Origin: an uncultured Planctomycetales bacterium
GTDB lineage: Bacteria > Planctomycetota > Planctomycetia > Pirellulales > S012-138
Assembly: GCA_937982665.1 (NCBI GenBank)
Contig: CALJLD010000281.1
Coordinates: forward strand, 1 to 52,784
Reading direction: 5' to 3'
DNA: 52,784 nucleotides
The notes beneath the pieces are model-generated. The model was not told the origin of the DNA and made no database searches. It saw only the letters and a list, made by a program, of their open reading frames with translations. How positions within the stretch are numbered: the stretch's first letter is position 1; every line of letters starts with the position of its first letter. A program made the translations under genes and the position numbers. This document shows, piece after piece, positions 16,943 to 26,011 of this stretch.

Positions 16943-18280
16943 TTACTGCGGTGCTGTGTCGCGGCGGTCGATCACGACTTCGCCGTTCTTGATGACGAGC
17001 ACAACGTCCCGCAGCGCGGAGATGTTTTCGAGAGGGTTCCCGCGGATGGCGACGATATCCGCATAGGCCCCGTCGCGAATGATGCCGAGTTCGCCTTCGC
17101 GGTCGAGCACTTTGGCGGCGAACGTTGTGGCCGTGCGGAGGACATCATTCGTGGGCATGCCGTAATCGTGCATCAGTTCCAGTTCGCGGGCATTGTCGCC
17201 ATGGGTGAACACGCCGACATCGCTGCCGTTGGCGATGGGCACACCAATGGCCAGCGCCTTGCGCATTAGTTCTTTGGCATCCGTAATACGCTGGTGGTCA
17301 GGCTCGCCCGGCTTCCAGCCGGAGTAGCGAGCCATGGATTCGGACGCGGTCAAAGTTGGGCAGAGGAAAACGTTGTGCTCCTTCATCAGTTGCAGCACTT
17401 CTTCGTCCGCCTGATAGCCGTGTTCGATGGTCTTGACGCCGGCGAGCACCGCGCGGCGCATCCCTTCCACGGTTGTGGCATGCGCGGCGACAGGCACGCC
17501 TGCGGAAGTTGCCTCGTCCACAATGGCGGTCAGTTCCTCCTGCGAATACGTAGGTGTCGAAGGGTCGCCTGGTTTGCGGCGGTAGTCGGCATAGACCTTG
17601 ATCCAGTCCGCGCCGGCGGCGATCTGTTCGCGCACTGCGATCTTCACGCCGTCCACACCATCAGCAACCTGAGCGCCCTTGGGCATTCGCCAGCGTGGAT
17701 CAAACCCGGCGGGTCCGTAGCCGCCTGTGGTGACCAGGGCCTTGGTGACGGCAAACACGCGCGGGCCGGGAATGATGCCTTCACGGATGGCATCTCGAAT
17801 GGCGACGTCCGCGAAGGCGGCGCCTTCTGTACCGAGATCTCGCAGCGTGGTAAAGCCGGCCGCGAGCGTGGCTTCCGCGTGTCGCACGCCGCGAATCGTT
17901 CGCAATTCGAGCGGTTCCACCAACACCTGATCATTCCATGTTGCTTCATCATAGGGATGCAGCAACAAATGCGAGTGCAAGTCAATCATGCCTGGCAGAA
18001 TGACATAGCCGGTCAAGTCAATCGTCTCGGCTTGCTGCGAGCGATTGCGCGCGGATTCACCGATTGCCGCGATGCGATTGCCTTCGATGGCAACGTTGAC
18101 CTGGCCACGCAGTTGGCCGGCCTCGACGTCAAGCATTCTCGCGCCGGTCAGCAACAGGCTGCCGCCTTGAGCATCTCCTGGCGTGGAGTTTTGGGCAGCC
18201 GCTCCACTCACGCAGCAAGCCGCGAGCAGCCATATGGCGATAAACATGCGGCTCATCAGCCGGCACGAGACGGTCGTCAT
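16943..18280 (-). CDS. Exported imidazolonepropionase/prolidase-like amidohydrolase
   Basis: A 445-residue secreted member of the amidohydrolase superfamily. The N-terminus has a signal peptide (MSRMFIAIWLLAACCVSG, within the first 28 residues). Then a small beta domain precedes the barrel, whose metal ligands are in GMIDLHSHLLLHP (HxH), the lysine of WIKVYAD, VAAHATTVEGMRRAV, TIEHGYQAD and IANGSDVGVFTHG. The C-terminal beta strands (DREGELGIIRDGAYADIVAI) are typical of the prolidase-type Xaa-Pro group. A GAGGA site six bases before the ATG supports the start. Dipeptide or amide substrates are likely. It is 170 bases downstream of glyQS, with the same orientation. Confidence 0.88.
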   Translation of the reverse strand: MTTVSCRLMSRMFIAIWLLAACCVSGAAAQNSTPGDAQGGSLLLTGARMLDVEAGQLRGQVNVAIEGNRIAAIGESARNRSQQAETIDLTGYVILPGMIDLHSHLLLHPYDEATWNDQVLVEPLELRTIRGVRHAEATLAAGFTTLRDLGTEGAAFADVAIRDAIREGIIPGPRVFAVTKALVTTGGYGPAGFDPRWRMPKGAQVADGVDGVKIAVREQIAAGADWIKVYADYRRKPGDPSTPTYSQEELTAIVDEATSAGVPVAAHATTVEGMRRAVLAGVKTIEHGYQADEEVLQLMKEHNVFLCPTLTASESMARYSGWKPGEPDHQRITDAKELMRKALAIGVPIANGSDVGVFTHGDNARELELMHDYGMPTNDVLRTATTFAAKVLDREGELGIIRDGAYADIVAIRGNPLENISALRDVVLVIKNGEVVIDRRDTAPQ

Positions 18281-18451
18281 GGCAATTCCTCAGTCAAGCG
18301 AATCCACGTTTGCGTAGTTCATATCAGAACCAGCAATCAGCCACGATGCAACCGCCAGGTTGCCGTGCGTGAGCAACTGGCTTCCGTCAGGCGAGTTGCG
18401 GCCACTGCGAGGCCTGGAGTTGCAGCGCGAGTTGGATGCTTCGACAGGCGG

Positions 18452-20062
18452 CTAGCCTTCAATCCGGCGTCTGAGTTCGGCCGCGCATTCGGCAATGGGA
18501 ACGCGCGATTGGTCGAGCGTATCGCGGTCACGAATGGTGACCGTTTGATCCTCCAGTGTCTGGCTATCGACCGTCAGGCAGAACGGCGTGCCGATTTCAT
18601 CCTGGCGACGGTAACGGCGGCCGACCGCGCCGGTTTCGTCATAGAACACGTTGAAGTCGCGCTTGAGTTCGCGATAGATCTCTTGCGCAACCTCCGGCAT
18701 GCCGTCCTTCTTGACCAGCGGGAAGATGGCGGCCTTGATGGGTGCGATGCGTGGATGCAACTTGAGCAAAGTTCGCTGCTGCATCTTGCCGTTCTCATCG
18801 GGAGCTTCGTCTTCGCAATAGGCTTCGCAGAGGAAAGCCAGCGCCGCGCGGTCCGCACCGGCCGAAGGCTCGATCACGTGCGGAATGAACCGCTCGTTGG
18901 TTTCCTTGTCGCGATACGACAGGTCCTTGCCGCTGCCGCGATGCCGCGGTTGGTCGTGCTCGTCCTTTTCAAGCTCCAGCGGGTTGGTGTTGGGATCGAG
19001 CTTACCTTCCATGTGGCTGCGGAGATCGAAGTCGCCGCGATGCGCGATGCCTTCGAGTTCGCCAAACTCGCCTGGCGGCAGGAAGGGGAAGGCATACTCA
19101 ATGTCGGCGGTGCCTGTCGAATAATGGCTCAACTCATCGGCGTCATGGTCGCGGAGTTGCAGTCGTTCGCTGGCCAAACCGAGATCGAGATACCATTGGA
19201 AACGGCGGTCACGCCAATACTTGTACCACTCTTGCGATTGATCCGGTCGACAGAAGAACTCAATTTCCATCTGTTCAAATTCGCGCGAGCGGAATGTGAA
19301 ATTCCGCGGTGTGATTTCGTTGCGAAAACTCTTGCCGATCTGGCCGATGCCGAAGGGGACCTTGACTCGGGTGCTGTCGCAAACGTTCTTGAAGTTTGCA
19401 AAGATACCTTGGGCTGTCTCCGGGCGGAGGAACGCCGCGTCATCCGCGCTACCGAGTGCGCCGACGACGGTCTTGAACATCAGGTTGAATTCGCGCGGTT
19501 CCGTGAGTGTGCCCAACTCGTTGGCGTCGGGGCCCAACACCTCCGAGAAATCGTCGAGCTTCGTCAAGCTGAGGAAGTCACCGTCCCAGGCGAGTTCGTC
19601 CTTGTTCTTACTGCGGAGCTTGAAGAACTTAAGCGCACGGCGTTCGACTTCGGCGGATTCGTCCTCTGTCGCCGGGTCAATTGTCACAAAGATTTTTTTA
19701 CCTTTGGCTTCCACCCAACGGCCGCGCACCTGGTCGTGCCGATAACGCTTCTTCGATTGACGGCAGTCCACCATGAAATCATGAAACAGATCGTAATGAC
19801 CTGAACACTTCCACACCTGAGGGTGCATGATGATGGTGCAGTCCAGACCCACCATCTGGAATGATTCCGCCGCGCCGGCGGGTGTGGAAAGTTCGTCATG
19901 GCCGGTGATCATGTCTCGCCACCAGGCGTCTTTGATGTTCCGCTTGAGTTCTACGCCGAGCGGACCGTAATCCCAGAAGCCATTGAAGCCGCCGTAGATT
20001 TCGCTGGACTGAAACAGGAAACCACGGCGTTTGCACAGCGAGACGAGTTTTTCCATTTCCAT
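18452..20062 (-). CDS. glyQS: Glycyl-tRNA synthetase, homodimeric type
   Basis: It charges tRNA-Gly with glycine. The protein is the single-chain alpha2 class II form found in archaea, eukaryotes and some bacteria, not the separate GlyQ/GlyS type. Signatures: the N-terminal MEKLVSLCKRRGFLFQSSEI with YGGFNGFWDYGPLG, then RPETAQGIFANFKN, then motif 2 in GIGQIGKSFRNEITP and RNFTFRSREFEQMEIEFF, and motif 3 around EPSAGADRAALAF. The C-terminal anticodon-binding domain begins near residue 435 (HPRIAPIKAAIFPLVKK). At 536 residues it is complete. The ATG at 20062 is within MEMEK; no T-box-like leader was recognised in the 255 bases upstream. Confidence 0.95.
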   Translation of the reverse strand: MEMEKLVSLCKRRGFLFQSSEIYGGFNGFWDYGPLGVELKRNIKDAWWRDMITGHDELSTPAGAAESFQMVGLDCTIIMHPQVWKCSGHYDLFHDFMVDCRQSKKRYRHDQVRGRWVEAKGKKIFVTIDPATEDESAEVERRALKFFKLRSKNKDELAWDGDFLSLTKLDDFSEVLGPDANELGTLTEPREFNLMFKTVVGALGSADDAAFLRPETAQGIFANFKNVCDSTRVKVPFGIGQIGKSFRNEITPRNFTFRSREFEQMEIEFFCRPDQSQEWYKYWRDRRFQWYLDLGLASERLQLRDHDADELSHYSTGTADIEYAFPFLPPGEFGELEGIAHRGDFDLRSHMEGKLDPNTNPLELEKDEHDQPRHRGSGKDLSYRDKETNERFIPHVIEPSAGADRAALAFLCEAYCEDEAPDENGKMQQRTLLKLHPRIAPIKAAIFPLVKKDGMPEVAQEIYRELKRDFNVFYDETGAVGRRYRRQDEIGTPFCLTVDSQTLEDQTVTIRDRDTLDQSRVPIAECAAELRRRIEG

Positions 20063-20317
20063 GGCGCAAAATCCTGCAAATTAGGCGATATTGGGGCGGT
20101 TGGCTGCGGGTTGGTTCAATAACGATTGGTCATCACCGTATCCTTTGGACCACCAATGTAACGCCTGGGTTCGGTCTGCCCAACGGGAGCCAATCGAGGT
20201 TCGCCGCAGGAAGTGGGCCAGGTTCGCGATCATCGCACTGCGAGCAGCCGACACGATCGATCAAGACACGCGTTGAATCCACACCGCTCTTATTTCTGAG
20301 ACCTGCAAGAGATTGTC

Positions 20318-20779
20318 ATGACGCCACGCATCTGCTTCGCTTTGTTCGCCCTTCCGCTGGGCTTGATTGCCTTTCCGCATGACACCAGCCAAGACAGCAG
20401 TTCCGCCGAAGAATCGCCAGGCAATCCTCCGCGAATCTTGCTGGCGGCGGAGATCAACGCCGAAGCGAACGAACTGGTGCTCGCCAATTACCGGACGATC
20501 TACATTGGCTTTGGGGGCGAGTGCTACAACCATCGCACATTGAAGGGCGTTTCTCTTCGCGACGTCAAGCTTCGCACGGTGGCCGGCGAGGAACTCAGCA
20601 TCGAAGAAGCCCAAGCTCGAATCGACGGAGAAACGGCAATCCTGGCCACATCATGGCGACGGGGCGTTCCCGCCGCGTATCGCGCTTTGTTGACTGGAGA
20701 TTCGCTGGTTTTTGAGTTTCCGAAAGACGCGCCCCAGTGGGAAGAGATTCAAGATCCAACGGCGCGGATGGGGAAGTAG
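20318..20779 (+). CDS. Small secreted protein of unknown function
   Basis: A likely signal peptide (MTPRICFALFALPLGLIAFP) is followed by a Ser/Glu-rich linker and a compact domain of about 110 residues, 153 in all. The domain includes ANYRTIYIGFGGECYNHR and VSLRDVKLRTVAGEELSIEEA. I recognise no family. A purine-rich site (GCAAGAGATTG) precedes the ATG at 20318. It is divergent from glyQS and is followed 98 bases later by a small membrane protein. Confidence 0.62.
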   Translation: MTPRICFALFALPLGLIAFPHDTSQDSSSAEESPGNPPRILLAAEINAEANELVLANYRTIYIGFGGECYNHRTLKGVSLRDVKLRTVAGEELSIEEAQARIDGETAILATSWRRGVPAAYRALLTGDSLVFEFPKDAPQWEEIQDPTARMGK

Positions 20780-20877
20780 GGCGTGCTAATTTGGAGATGC
20801 TGGATCACAAGCGGTCTGCCGTACGAGCTGCTTTGAAGACTCGAAGGCGTCCGCCATACCAACCCTGGGGCTGAAAA

Positions 20878-21192
20878 GTGTCTGCACCATCCGCTGGTCA
20901 GCAAAAGAAACGTCCGTCACGCGGGTACACACTGCGAGACATGCTGACGGGGTTCTTTATGCTCGCGCTGACTTTGGGCGGACTGCGGTTCGCGGTCGAA
21001 TCCGATACCATGACTTCAATCCTGATTCCCTTTGTGGTTGTGTCAGCGGGCATTGGCGGGCTGGTTGGCGTCTTAGTCCGGTGGAACCCTTGGTTAATGT
21101 GTTTGCTGGGGATCATGGTGTTAGGACTAGGGACGAGTTGTTGCTGGACGCTTAATTTCATGTATGACAACAGGGTTCTGCTGCCGTATTAG
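20878..21192 (+). CDS. Small membrane protein of unknown function
   Basis: The frame starts at GTG 20878 (VSAPSAGQQKKRPSRGYTL) and encodes 104 residues. A basic N-terminus is followed by three predicted membrane helices (LTGFFMLALTLGGLRFAV, SILIPFVVVSAGIGGLVGVL, LMCLLGIMVLGLGTSCC). The positively charged front suggests an N-in topology. There is no recognisable family. It lies 51 bases before the sigma-54 activator on the same strand and could be in its transcript. The start is uncertain because the GTG has a weak ribosome site. Confidence 0.55.
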   Translation: MSAPSAGQQKKRPSRGYTLRDMLTGFFMLALTLGGLRFAVESDTMTSILIPFVVVSAGIGGLVGVLVRWNPWLMCLLGIMVLGLGTSCCWTLNFMYDNRVLLPY

Positions 21193-21243
21193 AATGGCTT
21201 TGCCTGCCGGTGAGTCCGGAAACTCCTCATCTTCCACTTTGCC

Positions 21244-22440
21244 GTGTCTACAAATGACGAACATGCTCAACCACCCATTGCCGGCCTGATTGGCGGCGGC
21301 GCTGCGATGCGCGCTGTCTACGAACGCACGCGACAAGTGGCTCCCAGCAAAGCGTCAGTGTTGTTGTTGGGCGAGACCGGGACCGGCAAGGAGATGATCG
21401 CCAGGGCCGTCCACGAGTGCAGCCCTAGACGGAATGGGCCGTTCATTGGTGTGAACTGCGGAGCGCTTTCGGAGAGCTTGCTGGAGAGTGAGCTTTTTGG
21501 CCACGTGCGAGGAGCGTTCACCGGTGCAATCGAGAACCGCACCGGCCGGGTTCAAGCCGCGCACACCGGAACGCTGTTTCTCGACGAAGTCGACGCGATG
21601 TCGCCAAAGCTGCAAGTGAAACTTCTCCGCGTGTTGCAGCAGCGCGAGTTTGAGCGTGTGGGCGATACTCAAACCATTCGCGTGGACACGCGTGTTGTCG
21701 CGGCATCCAATCGCAATCTGAAAGCAGAAGTCCGGCAAGGTGTTTTTCGCAAAGACCTGTACTATCGACTGAACGTTGTGCCGATCAAGTTGCCGCCGCT
21801 GCGCGAACGCCGAGAAGACATCCCGCTGCTCGTTGCCCACTTTTTGCAGGTCTACAACGAGGAGAACGAACGCCGCGTTGTGCATGTGCAGCCGCAAGCC
21901 ATGACGGCGTTGACGTCCTACGATTGGCCAGGCAATGTCCGCGAGTTGCAGAATTATGTCGAGCGTTGCGTTGTGCTCGCCCGAGGCGATGAGTTGAAGT
22001 TTGACCTCTTGCCTACGGCCGTGCGAGAAGGTCTTCGCGACGACAGCCTTGATGAGCAATCTGCCGTCAGCCTGGACCAGTTGGCACGTCGTCTCGTGCA
22101 GCAGGGGATCGCCGAGTCCGGCGACGATGCCGAAGGCCTGCATGAGCAGATCGTCAATCGCGTAGAGCGGGAGTTGATCGCCCAAGTCATGGCCGCCAGC
22201 GACAATATCCGAGTCCGAGCCGCCCAGCGTTTGGGCATCAACCGTAATACCCTGCAGAAGAAGATTCAGGATTATCGATTGGAAGGGGACAATCGGCCGG
22301 TGACGGAGGGCGGCAGGGAACTCGAAGGGAATCGAGAAATCGAGGAACGCAGTCGCGAAAACGGCTCCCCAAGTGGCCGGGATCTGGCGGAAGAATTGCC
22401 TGGCGAATCCCCGCGCCCCACTTCCCCACCAGCCGAATAA
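21244..22440 (+). CDS. Sigma-54-dependent transcriptional activator without receiver domain
   Basis: The protein starts directly with the AAA+ domain (about residues 15-245): Walker A in LLLGETGTGKEM, the sigma-54-contacting GAFTGA loop in GHVRGAFTGAIENRTG, Walker B in TLFLDEVDAM, and the arginine-finger region NVVPIKLPPLRERREDIP. A C-terminal Fis-type helix-turn-helix (AAQRLGINRNTLQKKIQDYR, near 325-345) binds an enhancer. No receiver, GAF or PAS domain is present, so its activity must be controlled by another protein, by level, or by something in its charged tail (about residues 350-398, rich in E, R, G, P). Start is GTG at 21244. The promoter targets are unknown. Confidence 0.88.
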   Translation: MSTNDEHAQPPIAGLIGGGAAMRAVYERTRQVAPSKASVLLLGETGTGKEMIARAVHECSPRRNGPFIGVNCGALSESLLESELFGHVRGAFTGAIENRTGRVQAAHTGTLFLDEVDAMSPKLQVKLLRVLQQREFERVGDTQTIRVDTRVVAASNRNLKAEVRQGVFRKDLYYRLNVVPIKLPPLRERREDIPLLVAHFLQVYNEENERRVVHVQPQAMTALTSYDWPGNVRELQNYVERCVVLARGDELKFDLLPTAVREGLRDDSLDEQSAVSLDQLARRLVQQGIAESGDDAEGLHEQIVNRVERELIAQVMAASDNIRVRAAQRLGINRNTLQKKIQDYRLEGDNRPVTEGGRELEGNREIEERSRENGSPSGRDLAEELPGESPRPTSPPAE

Positions 22441-22639
22441 GCGGAAAATCGGATAGCAGCCTGTTGATTGTTGCAACTGGCCGTTGGGGATGGCTGCCAG
22501 CCGCGGCAAAAGGCGGCAAATTCCGTTGAATCCTTCGGCGACCGGATGAATGAACTCGCTGTAGCCGAAGAAAAAAGACGCGCGAAGTAAAGACGCGCTG
22601 CGATGCGCTTCTTCGTCCTGGGACACTCACACATTCGAC

Positions 22640-23911
22640 GTGCTCGACAAGATCACCATCCTGTGCTTTGCGGCAAGCTACTCGGTCGCGCTAGGACTGG
22701 AAGCCACGCGGTTCTGGTTTCGCAGCGGTGTGCGCGGTGTGCTGCTGCTTGGCTTTTCCGCAGCTGGCCTGTTGGCCCATTCCATGTATCTGGCCGCGCT
22801 GTGGACCCGTTCCGGCGTGACTCCGCTGTTCAGCGAGTACGATTGGTATCTGTCCGCCGCGTGGATCCTGGCTGTCATCTATTTCTATTTTTTGTGTGTG
22901 CGGCCCAAGAACTCGTTGGGCTTGTTCTTCTTGCCTTTGGTATTGGCGTTGGTCAGCGTGGCGAACTTCCTGGCCAATCAAGAACCGTTCGCCAAGCCAG
23001 AAGGCACGCGGATTCTGAACATCGCGCACGGCGTGTTCTTGCTGCTAGGCACCGTCACCGTTTTGTTTGGCTTTGCCGCCGGAGTGATGTACCTGGTGCA
23101 AGCGTCGCGGCTGAAGCACAAACGTCCGCCCCGGCAAGGCCTGCAACTTCCCAGTTTGGAATGGCTGGCCAAGGCAAACACGCGAGCGTTGCACATTAGC
23201 CTTGTGCTGGTGTTGGGCGGGTTTGTCAGCGGTTTGGTGCTCAGCAATCTACGGCACAACGAAATCCACTGGAGCGATCCGATTGTGCTGGTTTCCACCG
23301 GGATGGTTGGTTGGATGCTGATCTCCAGTTTGTTCAGTTTGTTCTATAAACCGGCCCGCGTTGGCCAGAAGGTGGCCTATTTGACGATGGCCAGCTTTGT
23401 GTTTCTGGTCCTCACGCTCGCGGCCTTTTTGTATGACACTCGCCACGGCGGCACGGATAGATCAGACAATGGGCAAACGAATAGTTCAGCTCGGCTTGCT
23501 CCCGCTGTGGTCGAATCAGCGGGTGCCACTGGCAAGCGAAGTCTGCCAGTGTCCGCACTTGCCGGTAGTTCTAAAGAACTTCGCATCAGGAGTTTGGAAG
23601 CCCAGATTCCGGGCGCAGAGCGCCAACTCGCCGCGGCACGCACTGGCAGACTTCGCTTGCCAGTGGCACCCAATGCAACATCGCAAACAAACGCAGTGGC
23701 AACCAACACGGCACCGCACGTCAATGCAGTGGCACGCTTTCGTGTTGGCAACATCGAGTCTTCCTATAGCGAAACGCCTAACAGCACGACGCTGACTTTT
23801 CTTCATTCCACACAACGGCAGGAAACGTGGCTACGGCAACTTTGTCCACTCGGCCCAACCGCCGAGTTCGCAGCAATCAAGCAATCGTCAACACGGGGAG
23901 GACGCCCATGA
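22640..23911 (+). CDS. ccsA: CcsA/HemX-like membrane protein with extended C-terminal tail
   Basis: From GTG at 22640 the first 270 residues contain about eight membrane helices in the arrangement of cytochrome c assembly proteins (CcsA/HemX family), ending with FVFLVLTLAAFLYDTRHGG. NEIHWSDPIVLVST resembles the family's heme-handling W/D region. CcsA works in cytochrome c maturation; the related HemX of Bacillus is encoded beside hemA and affects HemA abundance. The next gene here is hemA, so either role fits. The last 150 residues are low-complexity and unlike the family. They are encoded across a palindromic repeat element (23521-23671), so the tail is probably acquired. The stop overlaps the hemA start as ATGA. 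Confidence 0.8.
   Translation: MLDKITILCFAASYSVALGLEATRFWFRSGVRGVLLLGFSAAGLLAHSMYLAALWTRSGVTPLFSEYDWYLSAAWILAVIYFYFLCVRPKNSLGLFFLPLVLALVSVANFLANQEPFAKPEGTRILNIAHGVFLLLGTVTVLFGFAAGVMYLVQASRLKHKRPPRQGLQLPSLEWLAKANTRALHISLVLVLGGFVSGLVLSNLRHNEIHWSDPIVLVSTGMVGWMLISSLFSLFYKPARVGQKVAYLTMASFVFLVLTLAAFLYDTRHGGTDRSDNGQTNSSARLAPAVVESAGATGKRSLPVSALAGSSKELRIRSLEAQIPGAERQLAAARTGRLRLPVAPNATSQTNAVATNTAPHVNAVARFRVGNIESSYSETPNSTTLTFLHSTQRQETWLRQLCPLGPTAEFAAIKQSSTRGGRP
23521..23671. repeat. Composite palindromic repeat (BIME/REP-like) inside ccsA
   Basis: Two 31-base arms, 23521-23551 and 23641-23671, are perfect reverse complements of each other. Each arm itself contains 8-base inverted halves (CACTGGCA and TGCCAGTG), so each can also fold alone. 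Between them are a 14-base palindrome (AGTTCTAAAGAACT, 23567-23580) and a GGCGC/GCGCC hairpin (23612-23624). Nested REP-like units in opposite orientation are the layout of a bacterial interspersed mosaic element, normally mobilised by a REP-associated tyrosine transposase. The element is 151 bases long, not a multiple of three. No transposase is in the window. Confidence 0.7.
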
Positions 23912-25182
23912 ACGTCCGCCTGGTTGGCTGCAGCCATCACAAATCGCCAATCGCCGTGCGCGAGCGACTGGCGTTCTCCGCGGAAGCGGCAGAAGCGGCG
24001 CTTGATCGCCTTCGACATCAATTCCCGGCGACCGAAGCCGTGGTGCTCTCCACTTGCAATCGTGTAGAGATTTACACGGTTGTGGAGTCGCCGGATGCCA
24101 GCCCCACATCGCGTGATATCGCGCAGTTCCTGGCCGAGTTTCATGGGCTGGGCCTTGATGAATTGTTTGACGTCCTTGTCCAGCGCTCTGGTGGCGAAGC
24201 TGTACAGCATTTGTTTTCCGTGGCTTCCGGATTGGACAGCATGGTGCTGGGCGAGCCGCAAATTCTCTCGCAGGTGAAAGCCGCGTACGAGTTGGCTCAA
24301 CGTCGCGAAGCGGCCGGCCCTGTCACGCACGGAGTCTTTCAGGCGGCCATGAAAGCGGCCAAGCGCGTGGCGACGGAAACAAAACTGGCCAAAGCTCGTG
24401 TCAGCATCCCCAGCGTCGCGATTGCGGATTTCGCGCGGCAGATTTTCGAGTCCTTCGCAGATAAGCGGGTGCTGGTTGTTGGCGCTGGCGAAATGGCGGA
24501 AGAAACGCTCCGCTACCTAAGAACAGAAGGCGCACGGCAGTTCATCGTCATCAACCGCACGCACAGCCATGGTGAAAGCCTGGCCAAAGAGTTCGATGCG
24601 GAACTTGCGTCTTGGGATCGCTTGCACGAAGAGTTCACGGCGGCGGATCTTGTCGTCAGCACAACCGGCGCGAAGGAGCCGATCCTGCGCAAGGAAGATT
24701 TTGTCGCCATTGAAAACGCTCGGTATCAACGGCCGTTGTTCATTCTCGACCTCGCCGTGCCGCGTGATATCGACCCAGGCATCGGTGAATTCCTGGGCGT
24801 TTATCTGTATTCGTTGGATGACTTGCAAGCGACCTGCGAAGAGAACCTGCGTAAGCGGGAAAAGGAAATCCCTGCGGCGGTGGCGATTGTTAGTCAAGAG
24901 GCCGACGCATTCATGGCCGACCTCAACCGTCGGGCGACTGGTCCGATCATCAAGCGGCTTCGCGAAGGCTGGCAACAGCCCAAAGATGAGGAGTTGCAAC
25001 GGCTGCTGAATCGTCTGCCTGATCTCGACGATGCCGACAAGGCGCAGATTGCTCAATCATTTGACCGCCTGGTCAACAAGCTGCTTCATCCGCCGCTGGA
25101 ATCGATCCGTGACGAATCCCGCCACGGAATTCCGCATTCGCTGTTGGAAGCGTTGCGGAAGCTGTTTCAGTTGAAGGACTGA
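23908..25182 (+). CDS. hemA: Glutamyl-tRNA reductase
   Basis: First step of C5-pathway tetrapyrrole synthesis: glutamyl-tRNA is reduced to glutamate-1-semialdehyde with NADPH. I place the start at ATG 23908, giving MNVRLVGCSHHKSPIAVRER, the conserved N-terminus, with GGGGAGG at 23895-23901 as ribosome site; an upstream GTG at 23827 would add 27 unlike residues. The catalytic cysteine is C50 in LSTCNRVEIY. The NADPH domain follows with VLVVGAGEMAEETLRYL and INRTHSHGESLA. The C-terminal dimerisation helices contain LNRLPDLDDADKAQI. At 424 residues it is complete. The ATG overlaps the ccsA stop, which suggests translational coupling. Confidence 0.96.
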   Translation: MNVRLVGCSHHKSPIAVRERLAFSAEAAEAALDRLRHQFPATEAVVLSTCNRVEIYTVVESPDASPTSRDIAQFLAEFHGLGLDELFDVLVQRSGGEAVQHLFSVASGLDSMVLGEPQILSQVKAAYELAQRREAAGPVTHGVFQAAMKAAKRVATETKLAKARVSIPSVAIADFARQIFESFADKRVLVVGAGEMAEETLRYLRTEGARQFIVINRTHSHGESLAKEFDAELASWDRLHEEFTAADLVVSTTGAKEPILRKEDFVAIENARYQRPLFILDLAVPRDIDPGIGEFLGVYLYSLDDLQATCEENLRKREKEIPAAVAIVSQEADAFMADLNRRATGPIIKRLREGWQQPKDEELQRLLNRLPDLDDADKAQIAQSFDRLVNKLLHPPLESIRDESRHGIPHSLLEALRKLFQLKD

Positions 25183-25257
25183 TCAACGCGCTAGCAAATC
25201 TGCGCCTGAGTTCCCGGTCATTACTGATGATCTGGCTAACTCTCTTTGGAGTTCATC

Positions 25258-25995
25258 GTGCGTGAAGACATCGACGCTCCACGGCTCTACACGCAGCTGG
25301 CGAACTGGTGGTCACTGCTTTCTCCGCCGTCGCACTATGTGGAAGAAGCGCAGGATCTGCTGAATGATTTGCGGCATGTTCGCGGCGCACGCCCTCAGAC
25401 GTTGCTTGAGTTGGATTGCGGGGGCGGAAGCCTTGCTTGCAACTTGAAGGGCTTGTTCCAACTCACGCTGACCGACATTTCCGCGGATATGTTGGCCCTC
25501 AGCCGCGAGGTCAACCCTGAGTGCGAACATGTGCTCGGAGACATGCGAAACTTGGACCTGGGCCGACAATTTGATGTCGTGCTGATTCACGACGCAATCA
25601 TGTATGCCACGACGCCAGAAGACGTTCAGGCCACATTTCAAACGGCGGCAACCCATTGCCGCGCTGGCGGCTTGACGCTTCTGTTGCCGGACTGCGTGCG
25701 TGAGACATTTCGCCCCAGCACTTCATCCGGCGGCGAGGATGGGGCGAATGGGCGAGGAATGCGATATCTGGAATGGAGTTGGGATCCCGATCCGCGCGAT
25801 GACACTTTTGAGGTCGCATACGCGTTTCTTCTTCGCGACGCAGATGGATCCATGCGAACAGAAGGTGACCGCCATCAGTGCGGGCTCTTTTCCAAAGACC
25901 AATGGATCGAATGGCTGACTGCCGCCGGTTTTGAAGTTCAATCGCGCGTTGATCCGTGGGAGAGAGTGGTCTTTGCAGGCGTTCGCCAGCGCTAA
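25258..25995 (+). CDS. Class I SAM-dependent methyltransferase
   Basis: A Rossmann-fold methyltransferase of about 245 residues. Motif I is TLLELDCGGGSLACNL, followed by LTDISADMLALSRE (motif II acidic residue), then HVLGDMRNLDLGRQFDVVLIHDA and CRAGGLTLLLPD. I chose the GTG at 25258 (VREDIDAPRLYTQLANWWS) because GGAG lies at 25248-25251, seven bases before it; the frame extends to a TTG at 25246. The acceptor substrate is unknown. Position 76 bases after hemA on the same strand might suggest cotranscription, but no porphyrin link can be inferred. Confidence 0.85.
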   Translation: MREDIDAPRLYTQLANWWSLLSPPSHYVEEAQDLLNDLRHVRGARPQTLLELDCGGGSLACNLKGLFQLTLTDISADMLALSREVNPECEHVLGDMRNLDLGRQFDVVLIHDAIMYATTPEDVQATFQTAATHCRAGGLTLLLPDCVRETFRPSTSSGGEDGANGRGMRYLEWSWDPDPRDDTFEVAYAFLLRDADGSMRTEGDRHQCGLFSKDQWIEWLTAAGFEVQSRVDPWERVVFAGVRQR

Positions 25996-26011
25996 GAACG
26001 TTCGCATCTTG

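Noticed and set aside
17294..19804. Plus-strand open frame of 836 codons opposite the amidohydrolase and glyQS genes
   Set aside because: It covers two clear minus-strand genes (and the gap between them) in antisense and shows no domain logic. Codon bias of the real genes leaves the opposite strand free of stops.
23827..23907. Longer hemA product starting at GTG 23827
   Set aside because: It would add 27 residues unlike any glutamyl-tRNA reductase; ATG 23908 has a strong ribosome site and the conserved N-terminus.
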